Positions 24,201 to 35,624 of a stretch of 64,000 nt of DNA are shown in pieces. Under the pieces are notes generated by a model that made no database searches, was not told the origin of the DNA, and saw only the letters and a list, made by a program, of their open reading frames with translations. Made by a program: the position numbers and the translations under genes. Each line of letters starts with the position of its first letter. Positions within the stretch are counted from its first letter, which is position 1. The stretch comes from Cymbomonas tetramitiformis (taxonomy: Eukaryota; Chlorophyta; Pyramimonadophyceae; Pyramimonadales; Pyramimonadaceae): assembly GCA_001247695.2 (NCBI GenBank), contig LGRX02024720.1, positions 1 to 64,000 of the forward strand, read 5' to 3'.

Positions 24201-26298
24201 GCGCAGGCGCCCTACCATCATTCATTCTCCCCCCCCACCTCCCCGCCGCCCAGAGGGACGGGAGGTCACCGACCAGACGATGCTTTGATGACATCCCTCC
24301 AGCGGCCTCTGCGCGGACTCGACCGCCATCGCCACCCTCGGGCGCGAGCAGTCGGGGCCGCTTACCATTTGGGAGCTCATGTGTGTCATGATGGCGGTCG
24401 CATTCAGGCTGGACCTCCGCCCCAGGATCCGGGACACGACGCCTGTCCCGCAGAGCAGCGCGCGGCATCAGACAGGAAAACACGGTGTGCGTCGACTGTG
24501 TCGCCCGCACCTTGCCGCTCCGAATCTATACCTCCTCCATCCTGATTCATGGAATCCAATATGAATGTTGGGAGTGCCCACCCGCGCCCCGGGATCACAC
24601 CCCACCAATCCTTCTCCAAAGAGCTCCCCAGAAGCCCTGTTGACGCAATGCTGCTGGAAAAGAGACCGCAGGGCGGGCCAGCAGGAACGCCCGATAGAGA
24701 AGGAAAAGGAGCCCGAGCGAGTCAGCGCACGCCATCACCGTGGACATAGAATCGATGCGTCGGCATGCGTTCAGCCGGGGTCCCCATCAGACACGAATGG
24801 ATTCACCGGTGCGCTTCATGCGGTACCTTATCCGTCCGATGAAACGAGGCATGTTTCTGATTGGATCCGCTGGGAAGCCGGGAGGAGGGCCATCGCCCAC
24901 CTGTGCGCATCTGCTTCATCACCTGCGCCTCCTCCTGCACGAGGGAATCCTCACAACGACCAAACAGCGCCCCCACAGCCCGTCAGCTCACACCGTGCGC
25001 CACGTCGGAAAGGCCAGGCGCAGCGTCACGCTCCTCCTGCACCTGCCGCATTCACCGCTGCTGCCAAACGTGGCATGGCGGCCGTCTACGCTCGTCACTT
25101 AACACGCCGAGTCGCCCAACCTCGGTTTGTGAGACTGCCAATTCTGAACCAATGGCATCACGGTATTCTAACGCCGCCGGATTCAGGGACACTCCACGTC
25201 CCCAGAATCTCCTTCCTCCAGGCGGCGGGGAATCTTCAATGTCTCCCATCTTAAAAGCCCCTATCACTACGGTCAATCAGGATCTCCGGAAAAAAAAACT
25301 GACTCCTCTCAGAATAAATATCTCCTCCCGCAGCCTCAAAAACACGAAATACGACCAAATAAGTTCTCTAACGCGATCTTTTAGAAAAGTGCATAGGCTC
25401 GGCCGCTCCATGATCCACGTCAGCCTTGCGCGGCGCCGTGCTCGGACACCGGATGACATCACTGCAGCGTGGGAGGCACTGTGCAGCAACGCGGAGGAGC
25501 TCCCCTCGAGACATGGGCAGGAGGGAAGTCTCAATGCCCGAGAGAACTATAAACATGTTCGCAGCCACTACGCTGCCTGAAGATGAGGACCGAAGCCCGG
25601 CGAAGATGCGCAAGTAGGATTCAGAGGTTACAGTTCCAACGAGCTCTGCTCCCGCGAGCCGCAGAGATGACGGAAGTAAGGCAGTTCAAACAGTGACGTG
25701 ATAGAACAAGAGATCCGATGTGTGGACCGCAGGTTAGGTTCCCCGTGACTGCTTAGAGGGAGAGATCTTGACATTAACCCTGGCGAATGAAAGCTGAGCG
25801 TGAAACATACTGAGAGCAGCGCAAAGCTAAAGTGGTGCAATCCCCCGCCCAAGAGCTGGGCAGAGAACAGATTTTCCCTCCCTCGCAAACATATGGATTA
25901 CGTCCTGAAGCTCTCCTGCATCCCGCTCACTCTTCCCCCGCCTGTCCGTGGTACCTTGAATCTTGGCATGTTCTCAAAGACCTCCACCACGCGGTCCGCA
26001 TCTAGTTTGTTCAGCAGCTGCGCTACCTGCACAGCCGGCCCTCCCCTCCCCATCCCCCCACTCAGCCCCTGCAGCAGCTGCAATGCCAATTGCCACGTGG
26101 ACAGGCACAGATGTCACCGCTCCGGGCCCAGCTCCTCTCGGCGTCTGGGGAGGGCCGCGCCTCTGACGTGGGCAGCTGCTCAATATACAACCCGGCTTCT
26201 TCACCCGTCATCTTGTTGATCATCTCAATTGTGTCGTTGGTCCCGGCTTCTTCACCCGTCATCTCGGTGATCATCTCCATTTTGTCGTCGGACACATT
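21284..26298 (-). CDS. Central part of large protein: exon-per-repeat MgtE_N/FliG-like helical array
   Basis: Seven - strand exons each encode one helical hairpin of pattern hxxhhxxhxxxxAxxhhxxhP. They are 26118-26298 (two repeats, each with MTGEEAG), 25955-26026 (LLNKLDADRVVEVFENMP), about 24366-24442 (ATAIMTHMSSQM), 23946-24017 (VIAELEMDKAAEVLAIF), 23275-23346 (EIIGYMDVEKSAAFLA), 22041-22112 (GLQSQQAAEICDNLHHDK) and 21284-21352 (MGIRKRATITALMQEI). Four are exactly 72 nt and one 69 nt; these five start after cag/aag, end before gt and are phase 0 at both ends. The spacing and A-x-x-h-h-x-x-h signature resemble the MgtE N-domain/FliG superhelix (family knowledge). No membrane segment or CBS motif was seen, so a Mg2+ channel is unlikely. 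Continuity with the C2 exons upstream and the linkers downstream is inferred. Confidence 0.7.
22306..23062. repeat. About 40-bp minisatellite, roughly 19 copies
   Basis: The unit gcaggccacaccctccaatg followed by agcgaggcgatgaccccctctgt is repeated with frequent 1-4 base indels and a variant insert agtgcagcgatgagcccc. It fills the intron between the helical exons 22041-22112 and 23275-23346. It generates false frames of several hundred residues on the - strand. Confidence 0.93.
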
Positions 26299-26701
26299 CT
26301 GAGGCCCCTCCCATGCCCCCCGTCCTGATATACGGCAGCCACGTGCGAGCTCGGAGATGGCCGCGTCCCGAGCACCCGGCGTATGAGACACGTTGAACCC
26401 GTCAATCAACCTAGCGGGGCGAGGGCGAGGGGAGTCGTGGTGGAGACCTTTGCGTTAACACTACAGGGTCCAGGGTTTCACGAGAAGCAAACAAAGCGGA
26501 CAAGGGAAGGCACCGAAGAGGGAGCGCACACGCCCGTGCCTCCCGCTGCCCTCTTCCCCTCTCGCCAGCAGGCCGCTCGTGCGCTCCACCAATTTACAAC
26601 TCTTGCACAGCATGTCCCTCAGAACAGCCCAGGTATAGAACCGGTCTTACAGCTACACCTCGTGTGCCCGTATGGCACGGAACTCTCGCCTGCCGCTGAT
26701 G

Positions 26702-26855
26702 TGCAGGGCCAGGGCACGAAACCGCAAGAGCAGGGGCTGCTGCAGCTTCAGAGGGCCAGGGCACGAAACCGCAAGAGCAGGGGCTGCTGCAGCTTCAGAG
26801 GGCCAGGGCACGAAACCGCAAGAGCAGGGGCTGCTGCAGCTTCAGAGGGGGGTCA
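26702..26855. repeat. About 46-bp tandem repeat, 3 copies
   Basis: The unit gggccagggcacgaaaccgc followed by aagagcaggggctgctgcagcttcaga occurs three times almost identically. It lies in a presumed intron between the C2 exons and the helical-repeat exons. Confidence 0.88.
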
Positions 26856-26859
26856 GGGG

Positions 26860-28003
26860 GGGTCTCACAGCGGCTGCCTCCGGGTGGCTGTCCTTCCACT
26901 CCACCTGCTCCAGCTCAACATCCGCTGGAATGGATACGTTCACAAACACCTCGCCAACAACTCTGCACCAATGCCCATCCGAACTCTATCAGCCCCACTT
27001 AACACATCGCATCGTGTGGCAACGCTCACATCAGCACCCTTATCCTCGCCCCGAATTCCGATCCGATGGTTACCGCCGCCACCAGACTGCAGAGGAAAGC
27101 CTGTTGGGGGAGGCATGTTCCTATGATGGGATCGCACACTCCAGCCGTCGTGACTTGATGGAAGGAAGGAAGGAGGCGAGAAAGGAACGTGCGCATGGAG
27201 ATCGGGTTTGCATTGGCTTGATGTTTGGCATTGGCTCTGCTTGCGTCTCATGCGGCGATGAGCATCATGCGTCACAGGAATATCGAAGGTGCCCTGCACA
27301 AGGTGTGGCACTGGAATGTGACATGCATTAATCGTAACCATCGGATCGCAAAACCTCAACTATTTCCACCGGTCTCTCGCCAGATCAATAGTTGTGGGCA
27401 ATCTCTATGCCGCAGCTTCTTAAAGTTTTTCCATCAACGACGCGTTCCCATGGTAGAAGGAGGACCTAAATGTGGAAGGTCAAAACTGGTTCCCTTCACC
27501 GGTCCAGGTGGTTTGCAAACGCACCCGCGATCATAAAAGCTGGTTTGAAGGCTGTAGCACTTTAGCTGAGACTCGGGTTACGCACGTTTCATGTGTTTGT
27601 TGCAGCAACAGCTGCACTGCCATCTACTGTGTCCTTGAAGCTGACACCCAAAAGTTTCAGGAGCGTTCACTTGTGACCCTCGGAAGCCCTTTGTGCAGCA
27701 ACGAGTGGAGAATCGACCGATGGATTGCGGTCCGCAGAATTCACAGCCGAATGGCATCGCTCGAATAACTGGTCGCGCCTCAAATAGTTCTGGCCGCAGT
27801 GAATGTCTCGATAAAAACAACCACCGAACAAGGACATTATCCTGTCCAGTATACTTTGCAGATGCCGGACCATGTCACACTGTGGTGAGATAACTACGGC
27901 GTGCCGCGAACCATACCGTGCGCACCAGTGTGCCAAGAGCACCGATGGCATTAAATCGGGCCAAGGGACGCACTCGTTTCTGTCTCCAATGACCTCGAGC
28001 CAC
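26860..28003. other. Presumed intronic sequence, no exon identified
   Basis: Between the last C2-region exon (28004-28044) and the first helical exons (26118-26298) I could not place coding segments with confidence. Linker exons may be present. No RNA gene or mobile element was seen. Confidence 0.35.
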
Positions 28004-31000
28004 CTGGACTGGTGATAGCTTACTCCTGATGAACGGTTCTTCACCTGAAGTCGATCAAAGCGCAGCACAGCAGCGTGTCAAGTCGCACCTCCCCGTCACC
28101 AGCAAACACAGCGCCATCGATACAATCTCACTCGACGAGCCGGTGGCGGGTAAAGGCTGCCCAGTGATTGGACACATAAAAGAACAGCTTGCACCTGTAT
28201 GACATCGGCCAGCTCCACCTCCGCGTGCCCCAGACAGGACATGTTCACCACCTGGCAAGTCCATGAGTGCAAGAAAGCTGTCAGGAGCCCTGGGGCAGGT
28301 TCTTTCAAACGGCTCTCGCAAGTGGCGCTCCGGGAGGGTGTGTCATGACCTCCGACATGACATCCGAGCCGAAGCAGGGGCTCTGCTCTGGCGGTATGTG
28401 TGCCCCTCCGCTTCTTGCACAGGAGAGGTATTACATCGCTCAAGAGCCTACAGGGCCCAGGGGGTGGCCTGGGAATACAGGGCACTCAGCGGGGAGGGAA
28501 ACTGACAAATGACGCACCCCGAGAATGACGGATTTTTCCTTGACTTCCAATTTGACCTTGCTCTGCCGCGGCACCGTCGTGGGGCAAGAAAATAGAAGAG
28601 TGTCTTCCCTGCACACCGGCGCACCCACAATGCGATCACTCCCAGGGCATCGCCGCGAGAGTGTGATGAGAAACGTCAGAGAAATCATCGCAACGAGGAG
28701 GCTATCAGAACAGAAGGAACACAAAATCATCGCAACGAGGAGGCTATCAGAACAGAAGGAACACAAAATCATCGCAACGAGGGAGGCTATGGGAACAGAA
28801 GGAACACAAAATCATCGCAACGAGGAGGCTATCAGAACAGAAGGAACACAAAATCATTCGCAACGAGGAGGCTATCAGAACAGAACAGAACACAATCATC
28901 GCAACGAGGGGAGGCTATCAGAACAGAAGGAACACAAAATCATCGCAACGAGGAGGCTATCAGAACAGAAGGAACACAAAATCGCAACGAGGAGGCTATC
29001 AGAACAGAAGGAACACAAAATCATCGCAACGAGGAGGCTATCAGAACAGAAGGAACACAAAATCATCGCAACGCGGAGGCTATCAGAACAGAAGGAACAC
29101 AAGGAGGACGGATGGACCAAGACCAAGAGGGCAAACGAGTCGGAAACGATTGTTGAGCATGGAGACTAGGAAGAGGTGAGCATGCCCCTCGTGCCTATCC
29201 TCGCCGCCGCATGCCTCTCGTGCCTCTCCTCGCTGTCACGTGCCTCTCCTCGCTGCCGCACGCCCCTCGTGCCCCTCAAGCCCCTCCTCGCTGCCGCCTA
29301 AATTAACCATTATCCTGCCGAACCTACTGTGCCAAAAGTTGTCCTATTGGCCCCAAAGATCTTGACACCTACCCTCCACCGGCATCTACACCTCCCCGGT
29401 AAACCCGTCAGCTCAGCTCTGCTGACAAGGATGGGGCTTCCGGCTGGGAATGACCACTGGCACAGGCCGTTGTCTGACATCCTGAAGAGGGTGGACTTGC
29501 GCTCCGAGCTGTACACTCCGCTGACACTCAGACTCAGCTCGTCGATGGTATCCATCTCACGGGCCTCCATCATGCTCAAGGTCATCTTGGGGCCCTGCAT
29601 AGCATGACCCGAGATCACCCCTTCCCTCAATCATGCTCAAGGTCATCTTGGGGCCCTGCACAGCATGACCCGAGATCACCCCTTCCCTCAATCATGCTCA
29701 AGGTCATCTTGGGGCCCTGCATAGCATGACCCGAGATCACCCCTTCCCTCAATCATGCTCAAGGTCATCTTGGGGCCCTGCACAGCATGACCCGAGATCA
29801 CCCCTTCCCTCAATCACACCCCTAGACTCCTGCCCAGCTCCATAGGTCCTGTCCTCACACAAGCGCCGGGCGGAGCATGCAGCCGGGAAGTTGACGGCAC
29901 CGGATGAATTAGGAGGAACACCGGATATGGAGTATCACGGGAAGGGGGGCGCAGGGAGTACCAGATATGCGAGCCACAGGGCCACCGCTCACCGACATAG
30001 TGAGTATCAGCAGCCTAAGCAAGCCAGACTCGTACGAGAGGCCAATTCTGTAGGTAGTAAAGAGAAAGCCTGACATTCCCACTGACCCCAACGTGCTATG
30101 CAGACGAGAGGCGGGGGCCACACCTCAGGGATGTAATAGAGGGAAATCCGCACATTCCCACTGACCCCGACGTGGCCATTCCCCTTCGCATCTCCGGAGG
30201 TGAGGGCATATGCTTCATCATCCGCCAGCGGCTGAACGTCGTTGCCCGATCGGAAGCATCGATTCATCCCAACCTGCAAGTCCCACCCGGTCAGGCCCCC
30301 TCTCACCACAGGGTGCTTCGCCATCACCCTGCTGAGGGCCAGCACACGGCAGCGATTGGAGGCCCGACTGCCTGTCCTACGTAATACCTCCAAGGCAAGA
30401 GACAGGGTAGCAAGGGATACTGCAACGATGGGGAGCCGCAGGCACGGGCGAGGCAGGTCGAAGTGGGGCCGGAGGGAAAGCTTGCTGCACACAAACCCCA
30501 AACTCCACCGAGCCCCGGCGTGTGAAACAAAGAGACATAGCACCCCGTAAGGGGGGGGAAGCACTGTCTGAAACAAAGCGACCAAGCACCCCGTGGGAGG
30601 GGCGTCTGAAACAAAGAGACCGAGCACCACGTGGGGGGGAGGGGTGGCACTGTCTGAAACAAAGAGACCGAGCACCACGTGGGGGGGCCGCCCCGAGACC
30701 TGGAGTCCTCACAACAGGGCGCCTCCCTTTCTCAAGGTAGTGGACAAGACAAGGGAAAACGTGCAACAGAATAAAGAACAAACAAAACACGACGGCCCCA
30801 GCTCCGGCGACAGCTCTGTCTGCGGCTTTGAATTTTGCGAACACAGGTTTGTATGGTCACCTCGAACTGGCCGAGAAAAACGCCGGCCATCACGGAGTTC
30901 TTGTCATACACTTCCACGTGCAGGTATGCGGATGAGTCGTACACCTGCCGCGCGAGCCACAGTGACGAACAATACCGTCCACCACGTCAACAACACGAAG

Positions 31001-32763
31001 GGTTATGAGCCGTTGTTTGGGGGCATCCCAGGGTCAATAGGTCGACCAGCCTCGCTCACTTGGCAGCCCTGCTCGACACTGGGAAGTGGCTGACACGCCA
31101 CGGCGACAGCACGCTATGGAAAACCTTGAGGACAAGCCTAAGTCGTCTCCCCAAGGCCGCTCAGCTCCATGATGTGAGGGTTCGAAGTGGCCCGACGACT
31201 CCAAGTGGCCCGGTGCTATCACGACATCTCGAGAGAATAGCCTCCGGCATATGGTTCGTACGCAAGCTGCGCTGGCAGCAGTCAAAATTCCCTGTAAAAG
31301 TCAGGGAAAGAAGCGGGCACAGTCACAGGGATCGGTACCGGAAGCGTGAAGGTCTCGTTCCATTCAGGGTCCAGCGTGCGGTGCTTCACGCTGGAAGTCC
31401 GCTCTTCCAGGAGGTCCTGCACGAAGTACGTACTGAGTGAAAAGCAACGCTGGAAATGGCTTGGAGCAATTTTTCGGGCACATATACAACTGGTGCCAGT
31501 GCGAAGATATAATGATAGGTGCCGCTGACCTTTTGCGCTTAATACAAGAAGCACGGCAAAATTCGACGCCGCTGTCAAGGTACGCTTCCCACGGGAAGCA
31601 AAACAAACATTGGCGCACGCGACGAGTCCCACAGCCGACTGACAAGACTTCCCTACGGATGGTGTTGGATGTCGTTCGGTGAGTATGAACACGATATCGG
31701 GCGGACGCGTGACGATGGTTAATCACTGGGGTGTACACACTGTAAGAGTCCTACTAACAGCCGAGAACTGGACTGGAAACCAGTGATGATTGATACAGCG
31801 CGTGGTGCCCTATGAGAGACAGCCATGATGTTGTTCAATCGTCTTGCGTATGCAGGCTATTGACCACCATTCAGAATTCATAAGCCCCCGAAGCGATTGG
31901 AGCCCCACCCGAAAGCCGCTTAGGTTGCTGCGAGCGAAAGCGTGTTGAGAGCTAACGGAAAGCCCTACAGAATCAAGCGGCTGAGCAGCCGAAAGAGCGT
32001 GAGCCAAATCAAGGAAATTTTGGCCCACGTTCCTTGGGGAGCGTGCAGGGACACCTGAGGAGCGCTGCTTTCTTGTCTAGAGCCCTCCCGATATTTGACG
32101 CGTAGCTGCATGACACGAACACAACTGACACTTCTGAAAAAACTTCGTGGAAACAATAAAGAAGTGACCAAGAAGCGAGAGGTCCATAGGCTTGGAAGAG
32201 TGTATTAGTGCTTAGTAATCTTAATGTGCAGTTTGAGTGGCGTTCGCTGCAAAACCCTGAGCTCAAGAAAACGTTTCGATGGCAAGACTCAACGCGGTCT
32301 AGAATGCATGAAACGTGTTGTTGAGCTGAACTTTGTTCAGCTGACGAACATCTTCATTCTCAAAACAAGCTACAACTGTTTTCAAGGGCACAGGCGAACA
32401 TTATCGAGCATATAAGTTGGGTCGCAAGACAGTGCTGCCCCTGAACATTTCCAGCATACTGACTGGCGCGAGTTCCACACTTCGAATTCCGCAAGGATCG
32501 AGGCGTAGCTCAGAGCCACTTGGGGCAACGATTTCACTCCGGAACATCCTGAGTGAGGCTGCGTTGGTAACCCCCATTTGCACAGGCATGTATAGGCGCC
32601 GCACCTTTACATACGGATCTGAGAAGCCGTTGGAGTCGGCTGCGGCCAAACCACTGGCGCGATGCAAGGTAACCGTGAGTTCCCCCAGTTTATTCCTTGA
32701 CAATGCTGGTTGTTCCTGGTGTCTGAAGGCATTTGTAAACGGGATAGAGAGGTTCGAAAACAT
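28004..32763 (-). CDS. N-terminal C2-domain part of the large protein
   Basis: A Ca2+/phospholipid-binding type C2 domain read across - strand exons, every internal junction in phase 0. They are about 32605-32763 (GELTVTLHRASGL, then DSNGFSDPYVK), 31339-31416 (VKHRTLDPEWNETFTLP), 30861-30944 (AYLHVEVYDKNSVM, FLGQFE) and 30124-30231 (GNVRISLYYIPE). Aspartates at the expected loop positions (DSNGFSDPY, DPEW, VYDKN) suggest Ca2+ binding. Further exons are about 29517-29594 (GPKMTLSMMEAREMD; 3' border uncertain), 28518-28562 (KVKLEVKEKSVILG), 28195-28251 (CLGHAEVELADVIQ) and 28004-28044 (VKNRSSGVSYHQSR). The last three look like a second C2 fold (LG-x-A-E-V-x-L-x-D-V). The ATG at 32763 is a candidate start, or the first exon begins after an acceptor at 32696. 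Role: probable membrane or Ca2+-responsive anchoring (inference). Confidence 0.8.
28686..29105. repeat. 43-bp minisatellite, about 10 copies
   Basis: The unit aatcatcgcaacgaggaggc followed by tatcagaacagaaggaacacaa is repeated about ten times with few differences, mostly small indels. It lies in the intron between the exons at 29517-29594 and 28518-28562. Confidence 0.92.
29567..29815. repeat. 61-bp minisatellite duplicating a splice acceptor and exon start, about 4-5 copies
   Basis: The unit tcatgctcaaggtcatcttg followed by gggccctgcatagcatgacccgagatcaccccttccctcaa is repeated nearly perfectly. Read on the - strand it contains gctatgcag|ggccccaagatgacc, the acceptor and first codons of the exon ending at 29594. 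The lowest copy overlaps that exon, so the array replicates a working-looking 3' splice site upstream of the real one. Confidence 0.88.
30535..30690. repeat. About 40-bp tandem repeat, 4 copies
   Basis: Units contain tgtctgaaacaaagagaccg, agcaccacgtgggggg and G-runs of variable length. Intronic between the C2 exons 30861-30944 and 30124-30231. Confidence 0.85.
31417..32604. other. Intron of the C2 gene
   Basis: This is the stretch between the exons 32605-32763 and 31339-31416, which join in phase 0 to give a continuous C2 domain (DPYVK then DLLEERTSS). Nothing else was recognised inside. Confidence 0.6.
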
Positions 32764-33044
32764 GTTCTCGAAGTTCCTCGCTTAGGAAGTGTGAATGTTC
32801 CCGATTCGGGGATGTCCCCGACACACCAGGAACTTTGGGGTTATCCCCCAAAGAACTCGTTTTCACAATTTTCGTGTCGTAAGGAGAAGCCGCTAAAGGT
32901 CACTGCGGTTACGAAAATTTGAAGAACCAACACAAGTCTCGTGCCAGTCGAGGTTCTTTTAAACAGTGTCTATAGTGTCTTATTAAACCTTCCCGTTGCA
33001 GTTTCGGTTTCGAGCAGCAGCAGCAGTTCCGAGTTAACTCTGAG

Positions 33045-34308
33045 GCCCGTCCTTAAATCTGGTTTGGGTAAAATGAAAATTCGTCGCGTCGCGTAACTTT
33101 TGATCGCAGCGATTTGATTGGTTGGAAAACTGTAAAGCGCTACGCAAAAGTTACGCAAGAGCGTCGCGTCGCGGAGATGTTATTACGATTATCTTTTGCG
33201 TAGCATGCTACGCAGAGATAATTTGTCCAACATTTACGCGACGCGACGCTCTTGCGTCGCGTTTTTTGGTTCCACGTAGGCAAAAATTGAAAAATGTTCG
33301 TCAGATCAAATCGGAGATAAAAAAAATGGACGCTTCTTGGATATGCGACGCAAGTGTACGCTCCACGTAGGCAATGCGACACTTTGTAGGTCAAACGTTT
33401 GACCTAATTAACATTGTGAAAACCTAGTGCAGCAGGGTAGATTAGTGAAGAAATTGAAGTATTCGCGATATATTAGAAGGAAATAATGTTTACTTGAAGG
33501 TATCATGAACGATAGGAAGCATCCCCGCACATATTCGGTGACTGGAAGCAGATCTCGAATTCTCCGCTTCGTGTGGCGGAAGCGGGAATGGCGGAAGCGG
33601 GAAACCGCATCCGCAAAACGGCATTCCCTTCGGTATCCCGCCGAAGGGAAAGCTAAAAAATACTAATAGCAACAACTGAAACATATTTTCAACGTTGTAT
33701 GTGCGCATCTGTGTTTCATTTGGTCATTTGGTTCACCCGCTTCGAGCCCCGCGGCGGAAACGTGGACGCGGTTGACATCCGCGTTTCCGCTAAAGGTGAC
33801 AGTGCACTGTCAGATGCTCAGAATTGATTTCGTTTGTTCATATGATATGCCTGATATGTTCATGCTGTGCAGTATGAGTCGCTGCTGGGCGTGAGTCGAG
33901 ATTGCTGGCTCGAATCACGCCCATTACCCCCCCTCACAAGAGTCGTCCAGCATCCAGAATCCTGGACGAATCTTGCGCGCAAAAAAAACATGTTGTTCCT
34001 AACACTTATTAGAATTCATATGCAAAGTAATGCTGTGTTTGGTACACGTTAGCATCCCGAAAACAACAGCCGCTGGAAAGCGACTTACGGGGCACTGTCA
34101 ATTTCAACACTGCATTCACGTTTAAGCTTGCGTGCAATTGTTTTGCCGTTGCCACGACGACACCATCCAGACGCCACGTAGACGATAAATGTCGTGCACA
34201 CCGTCGCAGTACGCCGATTTCTTCATCCTTAAATCTGGTCAGACGCGACGCGACGCGACGCGACGCGACGCGACGGCCGTAATCTCCAAACCAGATTTAA
34301 GGACGGGA
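33045..34308. mobile_element. Candidate 1.26-kb element bounded by 22-bp inverted repeats
   Basis: cccgtccttaaatctggttt at 33046 recurs as the exact complement ending at 34307. The pentamer ctgag occurs immediately outside both ends (33040-33044 and 34309-34313), a possible 5-bp target duplication. The interior has cgcgacgc-rich inverted repeats (33080-33270), a (cgacg)n run at 34237-34276 and dispersed repeat copy 2. No transposase frame is present, so it is non-autonomous. Confidence 0.55.
33508..33757. repeat. Dispersed repeat, copy 2 (inverted relative to 12917-13148)
   Basis: Reverse-complement match to 12917-13148, including ggaagcat, attcggtgactggaag, the ccttcggtatcccgccgaagg palindrome and tttcaacgttgtatgtg. 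It lies inside the candidate element 33045-34308 and is therefore either older cargo or a nested insertion. Confidence 0.75.
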
Positions 34309-34962
34309 CTGAGTGATTCAGATTTGGTCACTCGAAGCGGGTCTACAGTACGATCTTGCGTTGGGGTCCCCGTTTGAGCGGGTAGGAGCGGTAAACGCTG
34401 GGTAATATTACAGTTCATTTAGCATTTAGCATTTTTGATTTTACTCGACTCCTCGTTGCGCGGGCGCGACGAGGACAGATTCCTCAAACGTCCAAAAGTC
34501 GCTGAAACGAAATGACGATGACGGCTGACGTGGTATGAACCGCAAATCCAAATGAAAATAACGAGGAACAGAAAGTCCGACCTCCTCAGAGGAGGTCGGG
34601 CGTTTTGTCCTCGGAAATCGGCTCCGGGCGTCAGCCACCATCAGCCATCCCCATCGCGCACGGTGGAAAATTGACCAGGAGAAAACCGAAAATCGGGGAA
34701 GAAGGCTTTCTTTTTTCGAAGCGGCCCGCATTTGAATTTTTTATTGGCCCACTTTCGGCCAGCCCGGCCAATGTTCAAAATTGCCCGCCGCAGGCGCAAA
34801 ATTTTAATTTTAACTACTGTATGGCAAGATCATAGAAATCGCACAATTTTCACGAAAATTTTCATAATCGGGACCCTTGAGAGACGGCCCGCATCCAACA
34901 ATCGAGCGGCCCGCAACCGGCCCGGGCTGACTTCAACGCGGCCCCGGGCCGGCCTCTCACGG

Positions 34963-35139
34963 TACAGTGCGTGCTCACATATAAGAATATCATGCTATAA
35001 GAATATCGGACCGGAAATGTTACGCGACAGCTGTTATGTGCTTATATATGGGCGTAATGTGCTTAAGTATGGAAAATTGCTAAGAATATTCGGTCCAACC
35101 CCGATTTTCCGATATTCTTATATATGAGCACGCACTGTA
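34963..35139. mobile_element. 177-bp mariner-like MITE (TA target, CAGTGCGTGCTCA ends)
   Basis: The ends TACAGTGCGTGCTCA and TGAGCACGCACTGTA are inverted repeats extending about 28 bp through ataagaatatc, with a TA duplication. It is a different terminal sequence from the CAGTAATC family. No coding capacity. Confidence 0.85.
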
Positions 35140-35211
35140 AGTTGGCACCGGGCCAGGATTTTTCAAATTTTGATTAAAAATTTGGGTGCATTTTTGGCCT
35201 AAAAAAATTGA

Positions 35212-35525
35212 GGAAACAGAAACTGTACCGCTAGACCAGAAGCCCGAAAAAGGTGAGCCAGGCCGGGATCGAGCCCGTGACCTCTCGCATACCGGACGAG
35301 CGCTCTGCCATTGAGCTACTCTGGCTTTTGATGGCGATCCTGGTGCGGTACAGAGTACTGAGTCCCCACGGTGCCACGTAGGCGGCGAAGAGTGAAACAC
35401 GAAGGATACAACTTTTCCCCCAATCTGCCGTTGCGGTGCGCTCTCTGTCGGGGCATCGCGCGGCTATGGGCGGCGCGACTGTTGGGGGCGCGCGGCTATG
35501 GGCGGCACGATTGTATCCTTCATGA
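35212..35525 (-). repeat. tRNA-related 314-bp repeat, copy 1
   Basis: Nearly identical to 35625-35938 (offset 413). Both copies contain, on the - strand, a tRNA-like segment at 35255-35326 with the D-arm tagctcaatggcagagc, an anticodon-like stem and the B-box-like ggctcgatcccg. A second A-box-like tggtctagcgg lies further on. The T-loop is one base short and position 33 is not T, so a functional tRNA is doubtful. A tRNA-derived SINE or tRNA pseudogene cluster fits better. Confidence 0.6.
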
Positions 35526-35624
35526 CACAACCTCACTCTGAAGTGTCTACGTGGCACAACCACAACCAGCTGCCGGCGTCACACCTGCGCAGTGGAAGCG
35601 TGGTAAGAGCCCATAACCTCATGG

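Noticed and set aside
21284..26298. Mg2+ channel MgtE
   Set aside because: Only the helical N-domain-like repeat is seen; there is no CBS pair and no transmembrane bundle.
35255..35326. Functional tRNA gene
   Set aside because: The T-loop has six bases, position 33 is not T and acceptor pairing is imperfect; listed only as tRNA-related.
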